From Exiguobacterium marinum DSM 16307 (GTDB lineage: Bacteria > Bacillota > Bacilli > Exiguobacteriales > Exiguobacteriaceae), in assembly GCF_000620845.1 (NCBI RefSeq), contig NZ_KK211189.1, positions 1,007,662 to 1,071,661 on the forward strand: a DNA stretch of 64,000 bases, in the 5' to 3' direction. Every line of letters begins with the position of its first letter. Position 1 is the first letter of the stretch. The position numbers were made by a program, and so were the translations under genes. The notes under the pieces were generated by a model, which searched no databases, was not told where the DNA came from, and saw nothing but the letters and a program-made list of their open reading frames with translations. Shown piece after piece: positions 1 to 6,581 of the stretch.

Positions 1-642
1 GGTGAACGTCGCGTCGATTCGTTGCGACAAGACGAGTTGGAACACCTCGCCTGCGAGGATTGCCTCTTTCGCCTGGAGCACACGGTCGATGAATTCATCC
101 TTCGGTGTCAAAATCTGCTCGCTCGTCCGGACGACCGGTTCGAGGGCGTGCGTCTCCGGTGTCTCGAGCTGTACACGGATGGACTCAAGTCGCATCGTAG
201 CATCCGTCTCACTCGTATCAAGCAAGATGACCTGTTCTTCGAGGTGGTCGTATAAGACGACCGTCTCATAGCGCTGGAAGAGGGCGTCTGGCAAATCACG
301 CGTCACGATCGGCGTGTTCGGGATTGGTTCATATACGCGAAGCAAGTCGTAGCCGATATAGCCGACGGCACCGCCGATGAACGGGTATGGGGCAGTGAAG
401 TCGTCACGAGTAATGCGTTTTGACAGGGCATGGAGCGGGTCGTCCGCATAGACCGTCCCCGTTGCATCCGTCACGTCGTTCCCATCGACCCGGATCGTCT
501 CGACCGGGTTCGCCGCGATGATGGAGTAGCGACCGTGCTTGCCTTCCGCGCGACTTTCGAGTAATACCTTTCGTTCACCTTGCAGTCGGTGGAAGATTGC
601 CACCGGTGTGAGTTCGTCGCCATTGATCATAAGTTGTTGCAT
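1..642 (-). CDS. trpE: Anthranilate synthase component I, 5' part only
   Basis: The first 214 residues of TrpE are visible; the rest lies beyond the window edge. TrpE converts chorismate (with ammonia or glutamine via TrpG) to anthranilate, the first committed step of tryptophan synthesis. Translation gives MQQLMINGDELTPVAIFHRL at the start, LLESRAEGKHGRYSIIAANP (the N-terminal tryptophan-binding region of the family), GGAVGYIGYD near residue 92, and GEVFQLVLSQRI near residue 200, which opens the chorismate-binding domain. The ATG at 642 has an AGGAGG ribosome-binding site about 7 nt upstream. PabB is a close relative; the N-terminal region and the UGG T-box upstream favour TrpE. Regulation appears to be by the T-box at 1226-1500, although an antisense gene separates the two; a weak closer promoter-like sequence (TTGGTC, 17 nt, TATATG; 710-682 on the minus strand) cannot be excluded. 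Confidence 0.9.
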   Translation of the reverse strand, partial: MQQLMINGDELTPVAIFHRLQGERKVLLESRAEGKHGRYSIIAANPVETIRVDGNDVTDATGTVYADDPLHALSKRITRDDFTAPYPFIGGAVGYIGYDLLRVYEPIPNTPIVTRDLPDALFQRYETVVLYDHLEEQVILLDTSETDATMRLESIRVQLETPETHALEPVVRTSEQILTPKDEFIDRVLQAKEAILAGEVFQLVLSQRIDATFT

Positions 643-662
643 TGAAAGAACCTCCTTATAAT
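634..662 (+). promoter_or_regulatory. Sigma-A-type promoter inside the trpE start region
   Basis: TTGTTG (634-639), 17-nt spacer, TATAAT (657-662). It drives the plus-strand gene at 687 and overlaps the trpE start codon and ribosome-binding site on the opposite strand, so trpE and this gene are transcribed against each other. Confidence 0.65.
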
Positions 663-686
663 TGTGAGTAGAAAGGGGATGCATAT

Positions 687-1265
687 ATGTCAGTCTTACG
701 ACCGGACCAATTTTCAGGTGAAGCGTTGACCGAGCATATCGAACTCGAGGACACGCTGTCACCTTACGTTGATATCAAATCTGATGAACTGAATTTTGAG
801 TATTTTGAGGCTGTCGTTCGTCATGCCCAGCAATTGTTTGATGCGTTGTTCGAAGAGGGCGACCCCATCCGGATCGTTTGGCATGTATATGGACAACCCG
901 TCAAACCGACCCGTCTGTTCTGTTATATCCGAGACAAATCGGTGCGCTTCAAGACGACCGCCACATCGTGCATGTTCGATGACGAACCGTTATGGATGTT
1001 CACCGTGCCGATAGCGGACAAGTCCGCAATCCGTGTGCGACCACTCCTCGAGGCGATTTGTTATCGAGATTTTTATAGAAAATCGAAACCTCGTTTGAAC
1101 GGTCAATATACGACGTATCCGTTCGTTCAGTTCATCCACGAACGAGAGGGGCACGTCTTGTTCGTATACGATGACCGCGGTGCGTATATCCGTGGTACCT
1201 CACCAGCCCACCTCCAATCGCTCAAACAAAAAATCTCCCCGCCCCGCATGCCCGATCGGACATGA
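687..1265 (+). CDS. DUF3885-like protein, antisense to the trp leader
   Basis: A 192-residue soluble protein with no signal peptide or membrane segment. The C-terminal half has the look of DUF3885 proteins: a stretch with LLEAICYRDF, then a segment ending VLFVYDDRGAYI near residues 157-168. No enzymatic role is known for that family, and I infer none. The ATG is preceded by AAAGGGG and by a good promoter at 634-662. The gene lies wholly between the Trp T-box and trpE but on the other strand, and its last ~13 codons run through the T-box terminator hairpin. If both transcripts are made they are complementary over the whole gene. Family assignment is from memory of the motif pattern and is moderate. 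Confidence 0.65.
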   Translation: MSVLRPDQFSGEALTEHIELEDTLSPYVDIKSDELNFEYFEAVVRHAQQLFDALFEEGDPIRIVWHVYGQPVKPTRLFCYIRDKSVRFKTTATSCMFDDEPLWMFTVPIADKSAIRVRPLLEAICYRDFYRKSKPRLNGQYTTYPFVQFIHEREGHVLFVYDDRGAYIRGTSPAHLQSLKQKISPPRMPDRT

Positions 1266-1283
1266 AGGACGAGGAGATTCCCC
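1226..1283 (-). terminator. T-box regulated terminator
   Basis: On the minus strand AATCTCC (1279-1273) pairs with GGAGATT (1238-1232), followed by TTTTTTG. An inner near-palindrome, CATG-TCCGATCGGG-CATG (1264-1247), extends the hairpin. The 5' arm overlaps the T-box core, as required for the terminator/antiterminator switch. Confidence 0.88.
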
Positions 1284-1500
1284 GTGTTGCCACCTTCGTT
1301 GAAAGACGCCTTGTCTTCCCACTCATCGCGAACCATCATTCGCTGTCCCCGATAACGGGAGGACCCGTCAGAGCCTACATGTCGGTCTGAACGCTCAAAA
1401 GCCCATTCGCGCAAGGTACGACACCGGTTCGCATCGACCACCGGCTTTCTGAAGACGTCCCTTCGCGCTACTCTTCTTTCTCATCGCGAGTTCGTATGAA
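1226..1500 (-). promoter_or_regulatory. T-box leader, tryptophan (UGG) specifier
   Basis: Read on the minus strand this shows the conserved T-box elements in order: GATGAGAAAGAAGAGTAG near the 5' end, the AG-bulge/GGTGGTCGATGCGAACCGG region of stem I, then GCGAATGGGCTTTTGAGC with the specifier UGG at 1405-1403 (tryptophan), and the antiterminator T-box core AAGGTGGCAACACGG at 1296-1282. A terminator hairpin follows (1283-1226). Uncharged tRNA-Trp would bind UGG and the T-box bulge and favour the antiterminator. The only minus-strand gene downstream is trpE, so this should be the trp operon leader. Confidence 0.92.
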
Positions 1501-1510
1501 TGTTATCGTT

Positions 1511-1539
1511 ACTTTAACGGGATAAAGATGCATTGTCAA
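1511..1539 (-). promoter_or_regulatory. Sigma-A-type promoter of the T-box leader
   Basis: Minus strand: perfect -35 TTGACA (1539-1534), 17-nt spacer, -10 TAAAGT (1516-1511). Predicted start of transcription near 1504, just before the T-box stem I. Confidence 0.8.
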
Positions 1540-1542
1540 GCA

Positions 1543-1809
1543 TCATTTGACCGAAGGGTGCTCCACCTGACGTTTGCCGATGAACGTGAACGTGATCCCC
1601 AACGCCAGGAGGGGAAGGAACCACCACTTTGTAAAGAAGAAGAGGGTGCCCCGATACATGAACCACTCCATGCCCCAGTAGGCAATCAGCGTGATCAAGG
1701 GAGCGATAGACAAGCGCTTCAGGCGCAGTGCGATGGCGACCCCTAGTCCGATTGTCAACGTTGGGACGATCACGAGTTGCCATAGGAACGGGTCGATATA
1801 GTGAAACAT
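1543..1809 (-). CDS. Small membrane protein, DUF2651-like (paralogue 1)
   Basis: An 88-residue protein with three likely membrane segments (around residues 8-27, 33-50 and 58-78) and a short polar tail. It begins MFHYIDPFLWQLVIVPTLTI and is clearly homologous to the product of the next gene upstream (MFEFIDPLVWQLVIVPISTI), so the two are a tandem duplication 34 nt apart. A strong AAAGGAGG site precedes the ATG. The pattern recalls the DUF2651/YbeF small membrane proteins of Bacilli, which have no established function. The gene ends only 4 nt before the -35 box of the T-box promoter, with no obvious terminator, so read-through into the trp leader is possible. Confidence 0.72.
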   Translation of the reverse strand: MFHYIDPFLWQLVIVPTLTIGLGVAIALRLKRLSIAPLITLIAYWGMEWFMYRGTLFFFTKWWFLPLLALGITFTFIGKRQVEHPSVK

Positions 1810-1843
1810 GGAGTGTCCTCCTTTAATGATGAATCACGACACA

Positions 1844-2128
1844 TCAGGCAGATTTCGATGTTTTGCGTGGGCCGACGAGCACGAACGAGACGAAGAGCGA
1901 GAAGAATGCGTTGATGATTGTGAATGAACTGAACGACTCTATACTCAAGAAGCTCTCGTTGTAATACACCATCGCCATCATTTTTTCGATGATTCCATTC
2001 AATAGGAAGGTCACAACCGGACCAATCCAGAACCGTTTCGTTCTCCAAGCAGTTAGGACACCGATCCCGATCGTCGAAATCGGGACAATGACGAGCTGCC
2101 AAACAAGCGGATCAATAAACTCAAACAT
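1844..2128 (-). CDS. Small membrane protein, DUF2651-like (paralogue 2)
   Basis: A 94-residue protein with membrane segments at about residues 8-25, 33-50 and 65-85 and a basic end (GPRKTSKSA). It shares the N-terminal ~45 residues with its downstream paralogue but has diverged afterwards. ATAAGGAGG lies 8-9 nt before the ATG. The gene lies 12 nt downstream of the NlpC/P60 gene stop on the same strand, so the three genes may be cotranscribed. No function is assigned. Confidence 0.72.
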   Translation of the reverse strand: MFEFIDPLVWQLVIVPISTIGIGVLTAWRTKRFWIGPVVTFLLNGIIEKMMAMVYYNESFLSIESFSSFTIINAFFSLFVSFVLVGPRKTSKSA

Positions 2129-2140
2129 GGAGATTCCTCC

Positions 2141-4366
2141 TTATAACGATTTGTACCCGAGGAAGTACGGACGCCACATCGGGTCGTGCACCGAGTTGAT
2201 TTGAAGCATCTCGCCCCCGGCATGGATGAAGAACTCGTCATCGAGCATGATGCCGATATGGGACGGACCGGATTTGTACGTGCCGGCGAAGAAGATGATA
2301 TCCCCGCGACGACCATTCGTGACGCCCGTCCGTTTGTTCTTGAAGTGTCCGCTATACCAATAGCCCGACACGTTCGTGCGACCGCCGACTTTACCGGCCT
2401 GGTTCGTCGCATAATGGATGAGACCGGAACAGTCGAACCCACCGTTCAGCGGTGACTGCGAGCCCCATGTGTATGGTGTCCCGAGATGTTTCACGGCTGC
2501 GTTGATCAGACGCTCTTTTTGCGAGGTGTCGCGTTTCTTCAACAAGGCATCCTGTTTGATGCGGACGTCTTTTGTCTTGACGTAGACGGGGCGCCAGTCG
2601 TACTGGATGAGATACGAGTCGCCACTCTTCCCACGTGGGTAGATGCGACGTCCGGCATCGAGATACCCGATCGGACGCGTGTCGTTCGGGTTGGCATAGA
2701 ACGGTGTCTTTTTCGTCGTCCCGTAGTGGGCGGCCGTATAGACGCTCGCCGGCTGGATCGCCTTCGGTTTCGTCTCGGCGATATACGGGTTCAACACGTA
2801 GACGCGTTTCCCGGACGGAAGACGGACGTGCCAGAAATCGGCATCGATCGAGCGAAGTCCGACGAGTTTCGTCCCACGCGGCAATGTGCCGGCCGGACGA
2901 CCATACGCGACGTCAGCCGAGAAGTACGGCGTCCCGTTGAATTGCGTATAGAAGACCGTGCCCGCCTTTGGTTTCGCGGTCGGTTTCGAGACGGCAAGGT
3001 AGCCGGTCGCGACGTAACGATACGTCCCGTTCAGACGGATGCGTGTGTAATACCCACTCGTCCCGAACGTTTCGACGACTTGCCCACGTTTCAAGGAACC
3101 GACTTGTTTCACGACAGACGTCGAGGCGTATACTTCGACCTCATCATAGCGACTGTATCGCTTCCCCGTCGACTCGAAGCGAGGCGGTTTTTTTGTACTC
3201 GTCACGCTCGTCGGGATGAAGTAGTAGTTGCCTTTCGTGAAGATGCGGGTATAGTTGCCCTTCGTCCCGTAAATGCTGACGAGTTGTCCGCGCTTCAGGC
3301 TGAGGGACGTCTTCGACGACAGGACCGTTCGGGCATAAATCGACGTATCTTTCGTGATATACCGTTGTCCCGTCTTCAGCGGTGCCGGTTTCGTCGTGCC
3401 GAGCGATTTCGTCTCGACGAACAGGAACTGACCGCGCGTAAAGATGCGTGTGAAGTCATCGTCCGTCCCGTAGACGCTGACGAGCTGACTTCGTTTCAGC
3501 GACCCGACGACTTGTTTCTTGTCCGTATCTTGATAGATGTTGATCGCGCTGAGCGCATAGCGGCTACCCGTCTTCGTGTAGCGTGGCATCTTGTCCGCGA
3601 GCATGTCGCGCTTCATATAGACGTAAGCCCCGTCCTTGAAGAGGCGGGCCATGTCTCCGACGGTGCCGTATACGCTCGTCTTGTCACCGCGGACGAGGGA
3701 GTCAATCGTCTTTCCGGTCGCATCGGTGTAAGGAGATGTCGTCAAGACGAACTGGGTGCCCGTCTTGATCGGACGTGTGCTCGTCGTATCAAAGGCGACA
3801 TAGCCGTAGCCGTCCGCCGTCTCGATGCGAATCATCGAACCGACGACAAAACCGTCGAGCGTCTGCCCGGGTTCGAGCTCGGCGATTTTGTCCCCGTCTG
3901 GCGCAGACAAGACGACCGCACCCACTTTGGCGTAACGGGTCACCGTCTCTGGTGGCGTCTCGCCGAGTGCGTCACGGGCGACATACGTCCCGTCCGTCGT
4001 GAGAAGACGATCACCTTCGATGTCGAAGACGTCGACCGCTGTCCCGATGGCGAGTGTCGCGACCGGATTGCCGGCAGCATCGAGCGCATCAGTTTCTGTT
4101 TGGATGTAACGTGTGACGGCGTGCACCAAGGCGTCATTTCGGACGAATCCGTTTTGCGCGTCGACCGTGACTGACGTATGCGTCTCGGTCACGTTATGGA
4201 TCTCGACTCGTTGCGGCTCATCCGTCACGAGCAGGACGATCGATTCCTCCGGGTCGGCATAGAGGGTCGTGCCGGCACGAAGCATGGCATCTGACCCGAC
4301 CGCTTGAGCGGGGAGTGTCCAAGAGAATGTAAAGAGTAAGAGCAAACTGAAGATTCGTTTCAACAT
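2141..4366 (-). CDS. Secreted NlpC/P60 endopeptidase with SH3-like repeats
   Basis: About 741 residues. A signal peptide (LKRIFSLLLLFTFSW then LPAQA) is followed by a long array of roughly 70-residue SH3-like units with recurring SLKRGQLVSVYGT / TRIF motifs, probably for wall binding, and by a C-terminal NlpC/P60 domain from about residue 625. Catalytic residues are visible: Cys646 in GGFDCSGLI, His703 in SHIGIM and a third polar residue, His715, in FIHAGGEM. The family cleaves gamma-D-Glu-containing stem-peptide bonds in peptidoglycan, so a role in wall turnover outside the cell is likely. An ATG at 4366 and a GTG at 4372 are both possible starts; both have awkward spacing to the GAGGTG site. 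AT-rich DNA upstream (4380-4410) probably holds the promoter. Confidence 0.93.
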   Translation of the reverse strand: MLKRIFSLLLLFTFSWTLPAQAVGSDAMLRAGTTLYADPEESIVLLVTDEPQRVEIHNVTETHTSVTVDAQNGFVRNDALVHAVTRYIQTETDALDAAGNPVATLAIGTAVDVFDIEGDRLLTTDGTYVARDALGETPPETVTRYAKVGAVVLSAPDGDKIAELEPGQTLDGFVVGSMIRIETADGYGYVAFDTTSTRPIKTGTQFVLTTSPYTDATGKTIDSLVRGDKTSVYGTVGDMARLFKDGAYVYMKRDMLADKMPRYTKTGSRYALSAINIYQDTDKKQVVGSLKRSQLVSVYGTDDDFTRIFTRGQFLFVETKSLGTTKPAPLKTGQRYITKDTSIYARTVLSSKTSLSLKRGQLVSIYGTKGNYTRIFTKGNYYFIPTSVTSTKKPPRFESTGKRYSRYDEVEVYASTSVVKQVGSLKRGQVVETFGTSGYYTRIRLNGTYRYVATGYLAVSKPTAKPKAGTVFYTQFNGTPYFSADVAYGRPAGTLPRGTKLVGLRSIDADFWHVRLPSGKRVYVLNPYIAETKPKAIQPASVYTAAHYGTTKKTPFYANPNDTRPIGYLDAGRRIYPRGKSGDSYLIQYDWRPVYVKTKDVRIKQDALLKKRDTSQKERLINAAVKHLGTPYTWGSQSPLNGGFDCSGLIHYATNQAGKVGGRTNVSGYWYSGHFKNKRTGVTNGRRGDIIFFAGTYKSGPSHIGIMLDDEFFIHAGGEMLQINSVHDPMWRPYFLGYKSL

Positions 4367-4535
4367 TTCCACCTCGATTCATGAAATTTACAGTTTTTAG
4401 TATATATGTAGTCGATGTGAAATAGGTTGCATATTTCGATAAGAGGGAAATGATTGAGTCATTCGATGTTCTGCATTCCACTCGTTCGCTGTTCGTTATC
4501 TGTGCTATGATGGACGGGGAAAGGAAGGGACAACT

Positions 4536-4910
4536 ATGGAGACACTCAACATGAAACAACTTTCTGACGACCGGTCGGCCCATCAAGTGGCCGGCGATCT
4601 CGACGCGATGCGGGCGCTCATGCACGACTCGTTCCGATATGTCGATTCGAGCGGGCGTCAGTTCGATAAAGAGACGTTCTTGGACCAGTACGTCGACCCG
4701 ACGGCGATTCAATGGATCGCACAGGAGACGGTGACGTTCGACGAGACGGTACGCGGCGACCTCGCCGTCGTCCAACTCTTGCTCGAGGAGAAGTTCATCC
4801 TCGGCACGAACGCCTACGAAGGTCGCTTCTGGATGCTTCATCTTTATACGAAAGAAGATGGCGTCTGGTTATGGCAAGGCGGACAAGCGACGATGATCAA
4901 CGAAGGATAA
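4536..4910 (+). CDS. NTF2-like (DUF4440/SnoaL-type) small protein
   Basis: A 124-residue soluble protein with the compact NTF2-like pattern: an N-terminal helix (HQVAGDLDAMRALMHDSFRYVD), a middle helix with FLDQYVD, then strands ending RFWMLHLYTKEDGVWLWQGG. Proteins of this fold bind small hydrophobic ligands or act as isomerases; nothing here tells which, so no reaction is proposed. GGAAGG precedes the ATG, and a TATGAT -10-like box lies at 4506-4511. It stands alone between divergent and terminated neighbours, so it is probably monocistronic. Confidence 0.7.
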   Translation: METLNMKQLSDDRSAHQVAGDLDAMRALMHDSFRYVDSSGRQFDKETFLDQYVDPTAIQWIAQETVTFDETVRGDLAVVQLLLEEKFILGTNAYEGRFWMLHLYTKEDGVWLWQGGQATMINEG

Positions 4911-4920
4911 TAAGCGTTTA

Positions 4921-4950
4921 GACACTCCACATTAATGGGTGTCTTTTTTA
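4921..4950 (+). terminator. Rho-independent terminator
   Basis: GACACTC / GGGTGTC stem followed by TTTTTT, right after the NTF2-like gene. Confidence 0.85.
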
Positions 4951-5082
4951 TAAAATGAAGGAAATGTGAATTTGAAAAATATATGCCTATTTTAGAAAAA
5001 TTATGTACCCTTTTGAAAAAGGACAGATTATAATATTTTTGTAAACGATTGTCATTATTCCTGAGGAGGACCCAAATTCATT

Positions 5083-6393
5083 ATGAAACAACCAAAATAT
5101 GCAGCTCTTTTCTTAGCGACCACGCTCGCATTCGGAGGAATCGTTCCTTCAACAGCCGTCAACGCGGAGACGACTGAAGACGTCACAGCACCTGACGCCC
5201 CTGTGTTATCAGCACCACTCCACACGTCGAACTCACTCACAATCACGGGTGAGGTCGCAGCGAAAGCGGAGATCATGATCAACAGTAAGACGTACGTCCG
5301 TACGATCTTAGAAGGTGGCGAGGCCGTCTTCAAGATGTCTCCACAGTCGATCGGAAAAGTGATCGATGTCCGTCTCGTCGACGCGAGCGGCAACATCAGT
5401 GAGACGACGCGTGCGATCGTCGCAGAAGACCCGGAAGCACGTCCTGACGCACCGGTCATCAAACCGTTGACGGAGACATCGCGCGAAGTGCGTGTCCTCG
5501 GGGAGCCGGGACAATACGTCGAGCTCACGATCGGCGACAAGACGTATAAAGGGAAGTTCGATGCGAACGGTCTCTATCGTCGTGGGATTGTAGCTCAACC
5601 TGCTTACTCGTGGCTCTCGGCGAAGACGGTCACGACGAAAGGTGCGACGAGCGACATGTCAAAACGTAGCGTCTACAAAGACCGGTACGCACCGAAACCG
5701 GCAACGTTGACGAAATCGGTGACGGCATCGATGCGTGGCGTTTACGGGAAAGCTGAACCATATTCGACTGCCATCGTCACAATCGGCAGCAAAACGTACA
5801 CGGCACCGGTCATGTCACACGGTGGGTTCATCGTCCCGATCCCTGCTCAAAAGATGGGACAGAAGATGTCACTCGTCATCCGCGACGGTGCAGGCAACGT
5901 CAGTAAACCAAAAGCGATCACGGTGCAACATGCACTCTATCACAACTTCCACCGTGTCTATATTGAAGGTATGAAGTTGACGCTTCATAAAGAAGCATTT
6001 CGTTCAAGTGGTGACACGCGCTACGCCGAGACGTTCGCACCGGCCTTTCTCGGTCATCCATCTAAATCAAACCTGAACTTCCTGCTCAACTACTTTGCGG
6101 AAGATGGGGAAGTCGCAGGGTTTGAGAAGATGACACTCCGCGTTGGGCGCGCGACATACTCACAAAACATCTCAGAAGATGATGTGACGTACGAAATGTA
6201 TGATGACGGTTCGATTGAAGAGTCGTTCCTCTTCGACCCGAGCACGAAACTCATCAACTTCGTCGACAAGTACGTCCGTCCGGAAAACCGGATCGTCGTC
6301 ACAATCGAAGGTAGCGAATACGATGTAGAGTTTAAGTTAGCAGGTGCTGAAAAACGCGCCTTCATCCAATCGCTTCAATACGCAGGATACTAA
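5083..6393 (+). CDS. Secreted protein with bacterial Ig-like domains
   Basis: A 436-residue exported protein. The signal peptide (MKQPKYAALFLATTLAFGG, cleavage near VNAE) is followed by three units of the Big_6-type bacterial Ig fold, each starting around APDAPV / ARPDAPVIKP / YAPKPATLTK and carrying phrases such as TITGEV and VRLVDASGNIS (residues ~35-290). The last ~145 residues are a different domain that I do not recognise. There is no catalytic motif and no sortase or SLH anchor. The Ig units resemble the C-terminal end of the subtilase just downstream, so both may be surface-associated. GAGGAGG precedes the ATG; a TATAAT box lies at 5029-5034. Confidence 0.82.
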   Translation: MKQPKYAALFLATTLAFGGIVPSTAVNAETTEDVTAPDAPVLSAPLHTSNSLTITGEVAAKAEIMINSKTYVRTILEGGEAVFKMSPQSIGKVIDVRLVDASGNISETTRAIVAEDPEARPDAPVIKPLTETSREVRVLGEPGQYVELTIGDKTYKGKFDANGLYRRGIVAQPAYSWLSAKTVTTKGATSDMSKRSVYKDRYAPKPATLTKSVTASMRGVYGKAEPYSTAIVTIGSKTYTAPVMSHGGFIVPIPAQKMGQKMSLVIRDGAGNVSKPKAITVQHALYHNFHRVYIEGMKLTLHKEAFRSSGDTRYAETFAPAFLGHPSKSNLNFLLNYFAEDGEVAGFEKMTLRVGRATYSQNISEDDVTYEMYDDGSIEESFLFDPSTKLINFVDKYVRPENRIVVTIEGSEYDVEFKLAGAEKRAFIQSLQYAGY

Positions 6394-6398
6394 TTGAG

Positions 6399-6424
6399 GG
6401 ACCGGTGGAGACACCGGTCTTTTG
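6399..6424 (+). terminator. Rho-independent terminator
   Basis: GACCGGTG / CACCGGTC stem with a GAGA loop and TTTT tail, directly after the Ig-like protein gene. Confidence 0.85.
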
Positions 6425-6520
6425 TATGCGAAGATCTCTCTCCTTATAGGAAGAAAGACGATTCGACGAATAGATTGAAACATTGTCGAAACATTTTTGT
6501 TACGCTTTTGAAACATGAAC

Positions 6521-6532
6521 CGATAATTATCG
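6521..6532 (+). promoter_or_regulatory. Perfect palindrome upstream of the subtilase gene
   Basis: CGATAATTATCG, 49 nt before the subtilase start. It may be a regulator site or part of an AT-rich promoter; the binding protein is unknown. Confidence 0.3.
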
Positions 6533-6581
6533 TAGAACGATGTGGGGTACATGCCTCAACACATATGAAAGAGGGGAAAAC

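Noticed and set aside
1127..1441. Minus-strand open frame of 104 codons across the trp leader
   Set aside because: It runs through T-box stems and terminator and its composition follows RNA structure; no ribosome-binding site.
2486..4174. 562-codon open frame on the plus strand
   Set aside because: It is the antisense shadow of the NlpC/P60 gene; Arg/Asp-rich composition, no start signal, and the opposite strand has a clear catalytic domain.
4218..4841. 207-codon minus-strand frame spanning the NTF2-like gene and the P60 start
   Set aside because: Shadow of two real genes and their intergenic promoter; no coherent domain.
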